A stretch of 22,405 bases of DNA from Ruminococcus sp. AF41-9 (GTDB taxonomy: Bacteria > Bacillota > Clostridia > Lachnospirales > Lachnospiraceae), in assembly GCF_003477525.1 (NCBI RefSeq), contig NZ_QUDO01000059.1, positions 1 to 22,405 on the forward strand. Direction: 5' to 3'. Made by a program: the position numbers and the translations under genes. The notes beneath the pieces are model-generated. The model saw only the letters and a program-made list of their open reading frames with translations. It had not been told where the DNA came from and made no database searches. How positions within the stretch are numbered: the first letter of the stretch is position 1; the number at the start of each line of letters is the position of its first letter. This document shows, one piece after another, positions 1 to 7,428 of this stretch.

Positions 1-18
1 AATAATATAAAAAATTGT

Positions 19-46
19 TTTACTATAGAAAAATATATAGTATAAT
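19..46 (+). promoter_or_regulatory. putative sigma-A promoter
   Basis: TTTACT at 19-24 is followed by a 16-bp spacer and a perfect TATAAT at 41-46. Transcription would start near 53 and meet the hairpin at 86-121 after only about 75 nt. It is the only good promoter seen before the membrane-protein cluster at 163-1085. Confidence 0.5.
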
Positions 47-85
47 ACAACCATAAGAAGTGATAAAAAAATAACCAGTTGACCT

Positions 86-130
86 AGCCAAACATAATAA
101 GTTTTACTGTTGTGTTTGGCTTTTTTTATT
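86..130 (+). terminator. rho-independent terminator or leader attenuator
   Basis: AGCCAAACA at 86-94 pairs perfectly with TGTTTGGCT at 113-121, and a seven-T run (121-127) follows. It lies between the promoter at 19-46 and the first gene, so it either ends a short RNA or attenuates the downstream genes. It also argues against the GTG at 112 as a start codon, because that codon lies inside the stem region. Confidence 0.75.
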
Positions 131-162
131 TGATAGCCAGAGTGGGAAGTGAGGTGTCTACA

Positions 163-495
163 ATGATAATCTGTGTTATCTTTGATTTGGGAATGGCAGT
201 GATTATGTTTTTATTTGGAATCAGTTTTGTAAAATCAAATGGAAAGGCCGCTGCATTTTTGTCTGGCTATAATATGAAATCTACGGAAGAACGAAAACAG
301 TATGATGAAAAAGAAATGTGCAGAGTATATGGAAATCGGATGATGTGGATGGCACTGCCATTTGTAGCCGGGGCAGCCATAGATTTATTATACAGTGGAA
401 TCGGGTGTTTGGCAGCGTGTGTAATATGGACCGTTCAATTTGTTTTATTGATGAAAGAACGTATGAAACGAGAAAAAATAGAAAAGAACATTTAG
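163..495 (+). CDS. DUF3784-like small membrane protein
   Basis: This 110-aa membrane protein has unknown function. The first hydrophobic segment is at about residues 2-23. A soluble loop at about 35-54 (GYNMKSTEERKQYDEKEMC) closely resembles the conserved core of DUF3784 proteins, and two further membrane segments lie at about 60-97. The tail is basic (KERMKREKIEK). The ATG at 163 is preferred to the in-frame GTG at 112 because it has a GAGG Shine-Dalgarno at a suitable distance and the GTG lies inside a terminator hairpin. The next gene begins 9 nt downstream, so the two are probably cotranscribed. Family assignment is by motif recall; nothing in the sequence indicates a biochemical role. 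Confidence 0.75.
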   Translation: MIICVIFDLGMAVIMFLFGISFVKSNGKAAAFLSGYNMKSTEERKQYDEKEMCRVYGNRMMWMALPFVAGAAIDLLYSGIGCLAACVIWTVQFVLLMKERMKREKIEKNI

Positions 496-504
496 GCAAG
501 GGAT

Positions 505-693
505 ATGAAAAAAGAATATAGAATATTTATTTCTATTTTGGCTTTGATATTCAGCATAGGGGCGACTTGCATAGGTTTTGGATTGATTGGGAGCTCTTCT
601 ATGAAATTTGGAATGAAATATGTGTGTGATTTCGTTTTTCTGATGCAAACAATAGCTACATGCTGGGTTGTTAAAGAATTGCTCAAAAAGTAA
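505..693 (+). CDS. small two-TM membrane protein
   Basis: This 62-aa hydrophobic protein has membrane segments at about residues 7-27 and 37-56, a basic N-terminus (MKKEYR) and a basic end (KELLKK). I do not recognise a family. It starts 9 nt after the preceding DUF3784-like gene, with AAGGGA just upstream of the ATG, which supports an operon. Small proteins of this type often sit beside DUF3784 and DUF1648/SdpI-like proteins in clostridia (general knowledge). A function as an immunity or accessory protein would be pure inference. Confidence 0.6.
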   Translation: MKKEYRIFISILALIFSIGATCIGFGLIGSSSMKFGMKYVCDFVFLMQTIATCWVVKELLKK

Positions 694-752
694 GCTTATT
701 AGAGGGCTTTGAGTAAGTACCAGTATCTGACATATGAGAGGAAGGCACTGTT

Positions 753-1085
753 ATGGATGGTATAAGCAGCAGGAAATTAACATGGGGAATTTGCATCGCT
801 GGCATTGCGATTGCAATAATAAGCTTCTTTTTCTTACCGAAGATTATTCCCGTTCACTTTGCTGGGAATGGAGTCGCAGATGACTTTGGTAATAAGATAG
901 AAATTTTTTTAATGCCGATACTCCTTCTGGCTGTTGCAATCTTGAGTGGTATAAAAAGTGTAAAGTATGTTCTGATGCATTCGAAGACCTGGCTAACGGA
1001 TGGTCAATATAACCTGATGATTGATTGTGTTTTAGGAATTATTTTGATTGCAGAAATTTTTATGATTTATGCTTCGTTTATCTAA
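753..1085 (+). CDS. DUF1648 (SdpI N-terminal-like) membrane protein
   Basis: This 110-aa protein has an N-terminal membrane segment (about residues 10-28) followed by LPKIIPVHFAGNGVADDFG at about 28-46. That matches the DUF1648 signature: a proline-rich 'P..IP.H....G..D..G' stretch after the first helix. Two more hydrophobic segments lie at about 50-68 and 88-107. DUF1648 forms the N-terminal part of SdpI-type immunity/signalling proteins, which are usually about 200 aa, so this is a short form without the SdpI C-terminal domain. The Shine-Dalgarno GAGAGGAAGG lies just upstream. With the two preceding genes it forms a compact set of small membrane proteins. A role in envelope stress or bacteriocin immunity is inference only. 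Confidence 0.7.
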   Translation: MDGISSRKLTWGICIAGIAIAIISFFFLPKIIPVHFAGNGVADDFGNKIEIFLMPILLLAVAILSGIKSVKYVLMHSKTWLTDGQYNLMIDCVLGIILIAEIFMIYASFI

Positions 1086-1197
1086 ATGACTACTTGAGTA
1101 TAGCGAAAACAAGGACTAAAAAGGGAACGCGCAAAATGTCGTAAAAAACAGTAGAACCTGTGTAAAAAGATGAAAGAGGAGCATTGTTACTGTAAAT

Positions 1198-1233
1198 ATC
1201 AGCCTTTGCGGTCAGAATACTTTAAAGGCTGAT
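1198..1233. repeat. 10-bp perfect inverted repeat in intergenic DNA
   Basis: ATCAGCCTTT at 1198-1207 pairs perfectly with AAAGGCTGAT at 1224-1233, with a 16-nt loop. No T-run follows, so it is not a canonical terminator. It lies about 85 nt before the lipoprotein start and could be an operator or an mRNA stem. The rest of 1086-1317 holds nothing I recognise. Confidence 0.5.
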
Positions 1234-1317
1234 CTATAAATAAAGAAGCAGATATATGGCAGTTTCTGGTTCATTGGGCAGGCTGTTTTATATCAAAGTG
1301 TGAAGAGGAGCTGGTTC

Positions 1318-1698
1318 ATGATGAAAAAAGTAATTCCAATTATTTTATTTACGGTATCAGCAATATTGCTTTCTGCATGTGGCAGAAAAGAAGAACTGTA
1401 CGAGATTCCTGACCTGTCACAGTACAAGACAGATTATGTAGGAGATTCTTCGAATGTTATAAATATTGTAAGTGGGCAAGAGTATCCGGAAGGATATTCT
1501 TATGATAGCATACAGATACAGTCTGAAACGAAGCCTTATGGATTAACAGTATTTCTAAAAGTTGAGCCGTCTGCAGTTAAGATTGAAGATGAATTGCAAG
1601 CTAATGCGGATATGACATTTGATTTGATTGGTAATTTGGAAACGCTTGATTATAAAATAGCGGATAGTAAGGAAATCATTGCATCGTATGAACGGTAG
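1318..1698 (+). CDS. lipoprotein, DUF4825-like
   Basis: This is a secreted, lipid-anchored protein of 126 aa. Residues 1-20 form a signal peptide with a lysine pair, a hydrophobic core and the lipobox LLSAC, so the mature protein should begin at that cysteine. The mature part carries YKTDYVGDSSNV followed by a 'PYGLTVFLKV' strand, resembling DUF4825 domains (KT.YVGDNSKV ... PYGL.V). The ATG at 1318 has GAGGAG 7 nt upstream; ATG 1321 is possible, and the in-frame GTG at 1300 lies too far upstream of that Shine-Dalgarno to use it. The molecular function of DUF4825 is unknown. The family assignment is moderately confident and the lipoprotein call is strong. Confidence 0.75.
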   Translation: MMKKVIPIILFTVSAILLSACGRKEELYEIPDLSQYKTDYVGDSSNVINIVSGQEYPEGYSYDSIQIQSETKPYGLTVFLKVEPSAVKIEDELQANADMTFDLIGNLETLDYKIADSKEIIASYER

Positions 1699-1778
1699 AT
1701 CATTCAGTGGTTAATATTTTGTCTGCTATTATATAGTAAGAAAAATAGGAAAGCGAAACATATATTTGGAGGACAGCA

Positions 1779-1973
1779 ATGAGAAAATGTGAAAAGTGTG
1801 GAACAGTCATGAGAGCGGATTTAAGACTTAAAGTTAATGGCGGTGGCTATGGGATCGTTGTAGATGTAGATGAAAAACAAAAAACGACAACTATAGATGA
1901 TGTTAAAGTTGCAGTCTGTCCAGAGTGTGGACATACAGAAATGTATTTAGAGGATTTAACTAAATTGAAGTAA
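1779..1973 (+). CDS. small zinc-ribbon protein
   Basis: This 64-aa protein has two CxxC knuckles: C4/C7 (CEKCGT) and C47/C50 (CPECGHTEMY). About 40 residues separate them, the usual geometry of a treble-clef or zinc-ribbon fold. It has no signal peptide or membrane segment, so it should be cytosolic. A strong GGAGGA Shine-Dalgarno precedes the ATG. Similar short zinc ribbons are annotated as nucleic-acid-binding proteins in Firmicutes, but the ligand here is unknown. It stands alone between a lipoprotein gene and a DUF3592-like gene. Confidence 0.65.
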   Translation: MRKCEKCGTVMRADLRLKVNGGGYGIVVDVDEKQKTTTIDDVKVAVCPECGHTEMYLEDLTKLK

Positions 1974-2034
1974 AATTAGATATGATTGAAACAGGATAAA
2001 AAATTTTGATGGAATGCTTGTGGAGAAAATAAAT

Positions 2035-2514
2035 ATGAAAAAACTTAATTATACAGAAGATTTATTGAGAGTTATCTTCTTTTGGATAGGAATATTCTTT
2101 CTTGTTTCCGGTGTCTTAAGTTTTCTTGGGATATTAAAACCAGCAGTAAACTCAGGCATTCAGAATCCAGACATGTTGGGAACTGTGTTTTCTATAACGG
2201 GAGTGCTTATGTGTATAATAAGTGCTGCTCTTGGAATTTATACTGCAAAGCTTGATAAATTACATTTACAATTAATCGAAAATGGTACAAAAGTGAAGGG
2301 CTTGGTAGAAAAAGTATATTTGCAAAAATACACAAGATATAGAAGACAGATTCCATACAGGATTTTATATAGTTTTACATATCATGATAAAGTGTATTAT
2401 CATAAAAGCCGTTTGGTATGGGAAAAGCCGGATCTTAAGAAAGGCGACTTGATTACCGTATATGTAAATAATCTTGGTAAATCAGCAGTTTATAATTGCA
2501 ATGAAGCGGTCTGA
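2035..2514 (+). CDS. DUF3592-like membrane protein
   Basis: This 159-aa protein has two membrane segments (about residues 13-35 and 54-76). The soluble C-terminal half contains 'NGTKVKGLVEKV' and later 'YSFTYHDKVYYHKS' and 'KKGDLITVYVNN', the beta-rich DUF3592 pattern of G..V.G.V followed by V.F.Y...Y and G..V.V.Y. Function is unknown. I chose the ATG at 2035 because GGAG sits 9 nt upstream; the ATG at 2014 in the same frame would add 7 residues but has no spaced Shine-Dalgarno. The gene appears monocistronic and no terminator is obvious after it. Confidence 0.65.
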   Translation: MKKLNYTEDLLRVIFFWIGIFFLVSGVLSFLGILKPAVNSGIQNPDMLGTVFSITGVLMCIISAALGIYTAKLDKLHLQLIENGTKVKGLVEKVYLQKYTRYRRQIPYRILYSFTYHDKVYYHKSRLVWEKPDLKKGDLITVYVNNLGKSAVYNCNEAV

Positions 2515-2791
2515 TATCTAGCCTCTATATTTCGGAAAAATACTGCACGATCTGTGGTTTACAGAAAAGCAGCTTCAAAGAATGCTGAGGATGAAAAATG
2601 CAAATCCATCAGATGTATGGAAATTCAGAGATTATTAATTGGACAAATTGAAAGCTGAAAGGAAAACGGCCTATCCGTTTTCAGCATTGGCGGATCCGTC
2701 TGCTAATAAATGGTTTACAAATCAAAAAACTTGGTAAGAGTATTTTCATAATTCTGTTCAATTTTGTCTATGTTTTCGAGAATCCTGTTCA

Positions 2792-2821
2792 TGTACAAAT
2801 GCAACTAAATTAGAGTATAAT
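2792..2821 (+). promoter_or_regulatory. possible promoter convergent on the 25-aa ORF
   Basis: A perfect TATAAT at 2816-2821 has a weak -35 (TGTACA at 2792-2797, 18-bp spacer). A transcript from here would run through the hairpins at 2825-2881 and into the 3' end of the minus-strand small ORF, so it would be antisense to it. Confidence 0.35.
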
Positions 2822-2853
2822 AAGGGAAACCATTGAAACTGGGTTTCCGTATT

Positions 2854-2881
2854 GGACATTCCTGTGATGGCAGGAATGTCC
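2854..2881 (-). terminator. strong hairpin after the 25-aa minus-strand ORF
   Basis: GGACATTCCTG at 2854-2864 pairs perfectly with CAGGAATGTCC at 2871-2881 around a 6-nt loop. It starts 1 nt beyond the stop codon of the minus-strand ORF, the usual place for a terminator. The run after it on the minus strand is only AATAC, so it may be a weak terminator or a stabilising stem. A second stem, GGAAACC/GGTTTCC, lies at 2825-2848. Confidence 0.5.
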
Positions 2882-2882
2882 T

Positions 2883-2960
2883 TTACATATAGCGGTAAAT
2901 TCTGAAGTAGTTGGCATAGAAGTTCATGAGGTAGTTGACGTATGCTTTAAATCTTTTCAT
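2883..2960 (-). CDS. putative 25-aa aromatic, basic small protein
   Basis: The start is ATG at 2960-2958 and the stop is TAA at 2885-2883. An excellent Shine-Dalgarno (AAAGGAGG) lies about 8 nt upstream, a TATAAT -10 box is at 2999-2994, and a strong hairpin follows directly. The peptide starts MKRFKAYVNYLMNFYANYF and ends in a tyrosine- and arginine-rich tail; it is basic and could form an amphipathic helix, with no clear membrane span. I do not recognise a family. The full set of expression signals is what makes it credible despite its length. A convergent promoter on the other strand may make an antisense RNA over its 3' end. Confidence 0.5.
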   Translation of the reverse strand: MKRFKAYVNYLMNFYANYFRIYRYM

Positions 2961-2993
2961 TTCGTTTTCCTCCTTTCTTTATCTTACAAGCAC

Positions 2994-2999
2994 ATTATA
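2994..2999 (-). promoter_or_regulatory. -10 box of the 25-aa ORF
   Basis: The plus-strand ATTATA at 2994-2999 reads TATAAT on the minus strand, about 35 nt before the small ORF start. The -35 is poor: TTGGCA lies too far away (22-nt spacing). Confidence 0.4.
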
Positions 3000-3068
3000 A
3001 TATCAGAAGACGTATATTACTTGCCAAATGGGAAGAAAAAGTAGACAAAACTTGCAGGAGATTAATTG

Positions 3069-3245
3069 GAATGTACTGGTAAGAGCATCACAGACATTTG
3101 CCTGGATGCAGGAGTTGAGAGCCAAAGGACATTTAACAGGGTATTTCGTGAAAGATATAAAGTAACGTCACGGGAATACCGGAATCTTTATCGTGAACAA
3201 TATATAAGTCAGACCCAGGATGAAATATCTGGAATGGAGAAATAG
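3069..3245 (+). pseudogene. AraC-family regulator, C-terminal HTH remnant
   Basis: An open frame from 3069 to the TAG at 3243-3245 encodes GKSITDICLDAGVESQRTFN followed by RVFRERYKVTSREYR. This is the second helix-turn-helix and end of an AraC/XylS DNA-binding domain (family pattern: I.DIC...GF.S...F.R.F...G.TP..YR). A stop codon lies just upstream in the same frame and no start is present, so the N-terminal part of the gene is missing. The downstream DUF2500-like gene takes its start codon and Shine-Dalgarno from inside this remnant. Confidence 0.7.
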
Positions 3246-3246
3246 G

Positions 3247-3596
3247 ATGGCATTTATAATCTGTATAGCAGCACTCATAATCATGATGTTTGTATTTACC
3301 AAAATGTTGTTAAGTTTTGGCAATAACAGCAGTGCGGCAGTTGAATCTGTTGATGCGACTGTAGTTGAAAAGAAGCAAGGAATCTATGCCCATATGCAGT
3401 CTGAATCACATGTACCTTGGTTTCGCGTTGTATTTGAGATGACAGATGGAAGTTTGATGGAATTTCAAATGCAACAGGGAGATTTTGTGAATTGGAAAAA
3501 GGCGATCGAGGTATGCTGACTTATCAGGGAAATCGGTATATATGTTACCAAAAATATAAATTTAAAAGTGAAGCACAGGAGGAAGAAAAATGTTAA
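3247..3596 (+). pseudogene. DUF2500-like membrane-anchored protein, frameshifted
   Basis: The protein has an N-terminal membrane anchor (about residues 3-22) and an extracytoplasmic beta domain, 'DATVVEKKQG' then 'WFRVVFEMTDGSLMEFQM'. The current frame ends at 3517-3519. In the next frame the sequence continues as GDRGMLTYQGNRY to a TAA at 3594-3596, which is exactly the DUF2500 C-terminal motif (G..G.LTYQG.R). One extra A in the five-A run at 3496-3500 would restore a 116-aa protein. The ATG at 3247 has GGAG 7 nt upstream; ATG 3220 is less likely. The restored stop overlaps the galT start by 7 nt, so the two may be translationally coupled. DUF2500 function is unknown. Confidence 0.7.
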
Positions 3597-5080
3597 GTGA
3601 AAGCATTGCAAAACTGGTACAGTATGGGATTACGACAGGTCTGACACCAGAATGTGAAAGAAATTACACAACAAATCTTCTGCTGGACGTTTTTCATGAG
3701 GATGACTATGAGAAACCGGACAGCATTGAGGAACCTGTTAATCTTGAAGCAACATTGGGCGAATTGCTGGACGAAGCTGTAAAAAGAGGACTGATCGAAG
3801 ACAGTATTGTATACCGGGATCTATTTGATACCAGATTAATGAACTGTCTGATGCCGCGTCCGGGCCAGGTGCAAAAAGAATTCTGGGATAAATATAAAGA
3901 AAGCCCAAAGGAAGCAACCGATTATTTTTATAAACTGAGTCAGGACAGCAATTATATCCGCAGATATCGCGTAGAGAAGGATCAAAAGTGGAAGGTAGAC
4001 AGTCCATACGGTGAGATTGATATTACCATCAATTTGTCCAAACCGGAAAAAGATCCAAAAGCAATTGCCGCGGCAAGGAATGTAAAATCCGGAAGCTATC
4101 CGAAATGTCTTCTTTGCCCGGAAAATGAAGGATATGCGGGACGTGTTAATCATCCGGCAAGGCAGAACCACAGGATTATTCCGATCATGATCAATGATAC
4201 TCCTTGGGGCTTCCAGTATTCTCCGTATGTGTATTACAATGAGCATTGCATTGTATTTAACTGCCAGCATACTCCAATGAAAATCGAGAGAAATGCATTC
4301 ATTAAACTGTTTGATTTTGTAAAACTGTTTCCGCATTATTTCCTTGGATCTAATGCAGACCTGCCGATCGTAGGTGGTTCGATCCTAAGCCATGATCATT
4401 TCCAGGGTGGACATTATACATTTGCAATGGCAAAAGCACCAATTGAGCAGCATGTGGTACTTCCGGGATTTGAAGATGTAGAGGCTGGAATTGTAAAATG
4501 GCCATTATCTGTGCTTCGTATTCGACATAAAGATTCCAACCGTTTGGTAGATCTGGCAACACATGTGCTGGAAGTATGGAGAGGCTATACCGATGAAGAA
4601 GCATTTATTTATGCTGAGACCAATGGAGAACCACATAATACAATTACACCAATTGCACGTAAAGTAGGTGATACCTACGAACTGGATCTGACATTAAGGA
4701 ACAACATCACAACAGAAGAACATCCGCTGGGAGTGTACCATCCGCATGCAGAATATCATCATATTAAGAAAGAAAATATCGGTCTGATCGAAGTTATGGG
4801 ACTTGCAGTTCTTCCGGCCAGATTAAAAGGTGAGATGGAACTTTTGGAAGAGTATATTCTCGAAGGCAAAGATATTTCTTCAAATGAACAGATTGAGAAA
4901 CATGCAGAGTGGGTTAAGAAGTTTCTTCCGAAATATCCGGAAATCACAAAAGAAAACATCCATGGCATTCTTCAGAAAGAGATTGGAATCGTATTTACCC
5001 ATGTTCTGGAAGATGCAGGAGTATACAAATGTACGACCGAGGGAAGAGAAGCATTCATGCGTTTTCTTGAAACATTATAA
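3590..5080 (+). CDS. galT: UDP-glucose--hexose-1-phosphate uridylyltransferase
   Basis: GalT transfers UMP from UDP-glucose to galactose-1-phosphate, giving UDP-galactose and glucose-1-phosphate in the Leloir pathway in the cytosol. The 496-aa length and sequence fit the class II Firmicutes GalT family. An N-terminal helical domain precedes the catalytic domain. The active-site segment is SHDHFQGG with H268 and H270, equivalent to the HxHxQ motif whose second His carries the UMP. The zinc-site layout of class I enzymes is absent, as expected. A strong AGGAGG lies 7 nt before the ATG. No galK or galE neighbours it in this window. A clear terminator follows, so it is the last gene of its unit. 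Confidence 0.95.
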   Translation: MLSESIAKLVQYGITTGLTPECERNYTTNLLLDVFHEDDYEKPDSIEEPVNLEATLGELLDEAVKRGLIEDSIVYRDLFDTRLMNCLMPRPGQVQKEFWDKYKESPKEATDYFYKLSQDSNYIRRYRVEKDQKWKVDSPYGEIDITINLSKPEKDPKAIAAARNVKSGSYPKCLLCPENEGYAGRVNHPARQNHRIIPIMINDTPWGFQYSPYVYYNEHCIVFNCQHTPMKIERNAFIKLFDFVKLFPHYFLGSNADLPIVGGSILSHDHFQGGHYTFAMAKAPIEQHVVLPGFEDVEAGIVKWPLSVLRIRHKDSNRLVDLATHVLEVWRGYTDEEAFIYAETNGEPHNTITPIARKVGDTYELDLTLRNNITTEEHPLGVYHPHAEYHHIKKENIGLIEVMGLAVLPARLKGEMELLEEYILEGKDISSNEQIEKHAEWVKKFLPKYPEITKENIHGILQKEIGIVFTHVLEDAGVYKCTTEGREAFMRFLETL

Positions 5081-5105
5081 AAACTGAAATAAAAGGATTT
5101 TTGGG

Positions 5106-5139
5106 AAAATGGGAGGTAAGTGAAGCCTCCCATTTTTTT
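5106..5139 (+). terminator. rho-independent terminator of galT
   Basis: AAAATGGGAGG at 5106-5116 pairs perfectly with CCTCCCATTTT at 5126-5136 around a 9-nt loop, and the stem merges into a seven-T run. It begins 26 nt after the galT stop. Confidence 0.9.
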
Positions 5140-5624
5140 AGGGCAGCTACTCTTAAGAATTTTGCTTGGCAGGAGTTCCTGAACGTTTCTCGGAAAAAGG
5201 GTTTGAAGTGTCCGAGACCATGGAAGTGAATAGAAAAGGGCATTCGGGTATGATGAAGCGATTTTGTATAGAAGAAAATAAGTGAGATCTGATTAGGTGC
5301 TGTCGTGAATCAGTCAAGAATAAAAAATCCCTGACCGGTCATGTCAGCCCCTTTTTTCCTGTTTTCAGGGTTCTGTTCACAGAGAAAAAGGAAAGTGTCT
5401 GAAAATACCCCAAAAGTGCTAAATATGAGATAAATGATGATGCGGTGTTTCTATCTGTAAAAGAACGGCGGAAAAAATGTTTTGTAGAAATCAGCTTACT
5501 GTTTGTAAAAGAAAATGTTTTTTCCAGCAGCCTTGGTTATTTTTTATTAAATCGGAGATATTAAAATCAGACGATTTAAAAAATTTGTCTGAATGCTGTT
5601 TATCGTTAAAAACAGGGGGCATGG
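5140..5624. other. intergenic stretch with a possible gene remnant
   Basis: An open frame without a start signal at 5169-5285 (ERFSEKGFEVSETMEVNRKG then HSGMMKRF) looks like the C-terminal scrap of an enzyme I cannot identify. A palindrome TGACCGGTCA at 5332-5341 sits inside a short stem, CTGAC/GTCAG, flanked by A- and T-runs on both sides that could act as a weak bidirectional terminator. The rest, up to the L,D-transpeptidase, shows no gene and no convincing promoter. Confidence 0.4.
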
Positions 5625-7073
5625 ATGGGAAAAAGAAAAGAGATAACCAGTAAGGATAATGGAAAGCAAAAAATGTGGATAATAATCACTGTCATCATAG
5701 TGTTCTTTGCTATGGCTGGCTATGCAGGAATGTCTTATTACTATTCAGACAGATTTTTTCGGGGAACAACGATCAATGGAATTAACTGTTCTGGAAAAAC
5801 ATCGGAAGAGGCAGAACAGGCGGTTGCAAAAAAAGCAGAGGATTATCTGCTGGAAGTAAAGGCAAGAAATCTGAAATCACAGAGTATCAATGGAAAATTG
5901 ATCGGATATCGTTATGTTTCGGATGGCAGTATTTCCCAATATCTGGATGAACAAAAACCATATAAATGGGTTCAGGGATTTTGGAAAAAGCAAAATTATA
6001 CAGCCAAGGAAAATATGACCTATGATAAAGTGAAGTTAAAAAAACAGCTGGAAAAACTGGAATGTGTAAAAAAAGAGAATCAGACATCACCAGAAGATGC
6101 TTATGTGGCTTATAAAGATTCGAAGTTTGAAATCGTACCGGAAACGGAAGGGAATACCCTGGATTTCAATGGAGCTTATCAGGCACTGTCAGAAGCGGTT
6201 ACTGACAAAAAAAGAACCATTGATCTGAATAGTTGTCCGGCTGTTTATGTAAAAGCAGCAGTACTGAAAGATGATCCAGATCTTAAAAATTCATTGGAAG
6301 AATGCCAAAATCTGATCCGGACCAAAATCGTATATATATTTGGAGAAGAAACGGTAACATTGGGGGGAGACGAGATCAGAAACTGGCTTATTTTTGATGA
6401 AAGAGGAAAGCTGCAAAAAAATGAGGATGAACTGAGACAGTGCGTGGCAGAATATGTGGCACAGCTGGCTGCCACACATGATACCGTAAATACAGAGAGG
6501 AAATTTTGTACAACAAACGGACGTACTGTTCAGGTGTATAGTTCCGTTTATGGATGGAAGATCGATCAGGAAAAGGAAATAGAAACCATTATGCAGGAAA
6601 TGATTGCAGGAGTACAGATAAACCGGGAACCGGTATACGCTATGCGGGCAAATGCACGGGGAATGAATGATATAGGCAGCACGTATATTGAAGTGGACCT
6701 GTCTGCACAGCATTTATATTACTATCAGGATGGTTCGATCATTTTGGAATCGGATATTGTGTCAGGAGATATGCAGTATGCAGAACGGCAGACACCATCG
6801 GGAATTTTTCAACTGTATTACAAGAAAAGTCCATCTGTGCTGAAAGGAAAAATGTTGGAAAATGGGAAATATGAATATGAAAGACCAGTAACTTACTGGA
6901 TGCCTTTTAATGGGGGGATTGGATTTCATGATGCTTCATGGCAGCCATACTTTGGAGGAAATCGTTTCCGAGAAGGTGGTGGATCCCATGGATGCATTAA
7001 TCTTCCGGCGGACAAAGCGGCAGAACTTTATAATAGGATAGACGAAAGTGTGCCGATTGTCTGTTTTTATTAA
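5625..7073 (+). CDS. L,D-transpeptidase (YkuD) with PG_binding_4 stem
   Basis: This membrane-anchored peptidoglycan cross-linking enzyme has 482 aa. Residues 1-16 are basic and cytosolic, about 17-39 form one membrane helix, and about 45-330 resemble the PG_binding_4 (VanW-associated) repeat region with 'GTTINGINCSGKTSEEAEQAV'. The YkuD domain follows at about 355-482. Its catalytic motif SHGCINLP has H455 and nucleophile C457, with an upstream G-F-H-D segment at about 433. Such enzymes form 3-3 cross-links or attach wall proteins and are insensitive to most penicillins (family knowledge). AGGGGG precedes the ATG; an overlapping ATG at 5621 in another frame is a shadow. It sits alone between two terminators. 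Confidence 0.9.
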   Translation: MGKRKEITSKDNGKQKMWIIITVIIVFFAMAGYAGMSYYYSDRFFRGTTINGINCSGKTSEEAEQAVAKKAEDYLLEVKARNLKSQSINGKLIGYRYVSDGSISQYLDEQKPYKWVQGFWKKQNYTAKENMTYDKVKLKKQLEKLECVKKENQTSPEDAYVAYKDSKFEIVPETEGNTLDFNGAYQALSEAVTDKKRTIDLNSCPAVYVKAAVLKDDPDLKNSLEECQNLIRTKIVYIFGEETVTLGGDEIRNWLIFDERGKLQKNEDELRQCVAEYVAQLAATHDTVNTERKFCTTNGRTVQVYSSVYGWKIDQEKEIETIMQEMIAGVQINREPVYAMRANARGMNDIGSTYIEVDLSAQHLYYYQDGSIILESDIVSGDMQYAERQTPSGIFQLYYKKSPSVLKGKMLENGKYEYERPVTYWMPFNGGIGFHDASWQPYFGGNRFREGGGSHGCINLPADKAAELYNRIDESVPIVCFY

Positions 7074-7118
7074 AAATGGGCAGGATATATAGCTTCATAT
7101 AGAGATTTGTTTATAAAA

Positions 7119-7149
7119 TGGAAGATCTTAAATGGTCTTCTGTTTTTTT
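7119..7149 (+). terminator. rho-independent terminator of the L,D-transpeptidase gene
   Basis: GAAGATC at 7121-7127 pairs with GGTCTTC at 7134-7140 with one G-T wobble, followed by TGTTTTTTT. It lies about 45 nt after the stop codon. Confidence 0.75.
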
Positions 7150-7428
7150 ATAATTATCAGCAATAATTTCATGGAAGAAAAGTGTGTATGTTCCGTCCAG
7201 ATATGGAAAGAAGTCTTTGACCATTTTGACCGGTAAGCGAAAAAAATCGAGATAAATGAGATCTATTCGATTGATGAAGATGCAAAGGAACACTTGCAGG
7301 AGAAGATCAAGAGGATGCTGGTTACAGAAGCAAAACGAATGGCAGTGTATTAAAATTAGGTGGATGTAATTGAGGAAAAAATATGATATCATGTTAGTGA
7401 CAAAACGAAAATTATGGAGGAATAGAGT
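7150..7428. other. intergenic stretch with fragments of a lost gene
   Basis: Two plus-strand scraps in different frames read like one broken gene. One ends at a stop near 7229 (CVCSVQIWKEVFDHFDR) and one ends at the TAA at 7351-7353 (IYSIDEDAKEHLQEKIKRML then VTEAKRMAVY). I do not recognise the parent. TGATATCA at about 7383-7390 is a small palindrome before the next gene. Confidence 0.3.

Larger units (their letters stand above)
2515..2882. other. gene-poor stretch with an ORF remnant and hairpins
   Basis: Three things are visible. First, an open frame at 2522-2638 on the plus strand (a short peptide with KQLQRMLRMKNANPSDVWKF) has no start signal and looks like the C-terminal scrap of a gene I cannot name. 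Second, GAAAACGG at 2662-2669 pairs with CCGTTTTC at 2675-2682. Third, a TATAAT at 2816-2821 precedes two more hairpins (2825-2848 and 2854-2881). I see no intact gene. Confidence 0.4.

Noticed and set aside
112..162. GTG at 112 as start of the DUF3784-like gene
   Set aside because: It lies in the 3' stem region of a strong terminator hairpin and has no Shine-Dalgarno; ATG 163 has both spacing and fit.
3836..4336. 166-aa minus-strand open frame inside galT
   Set aside because: It is antisense to a clear, full-length GalT and has no family motif; a shadow of GalT codon usage.
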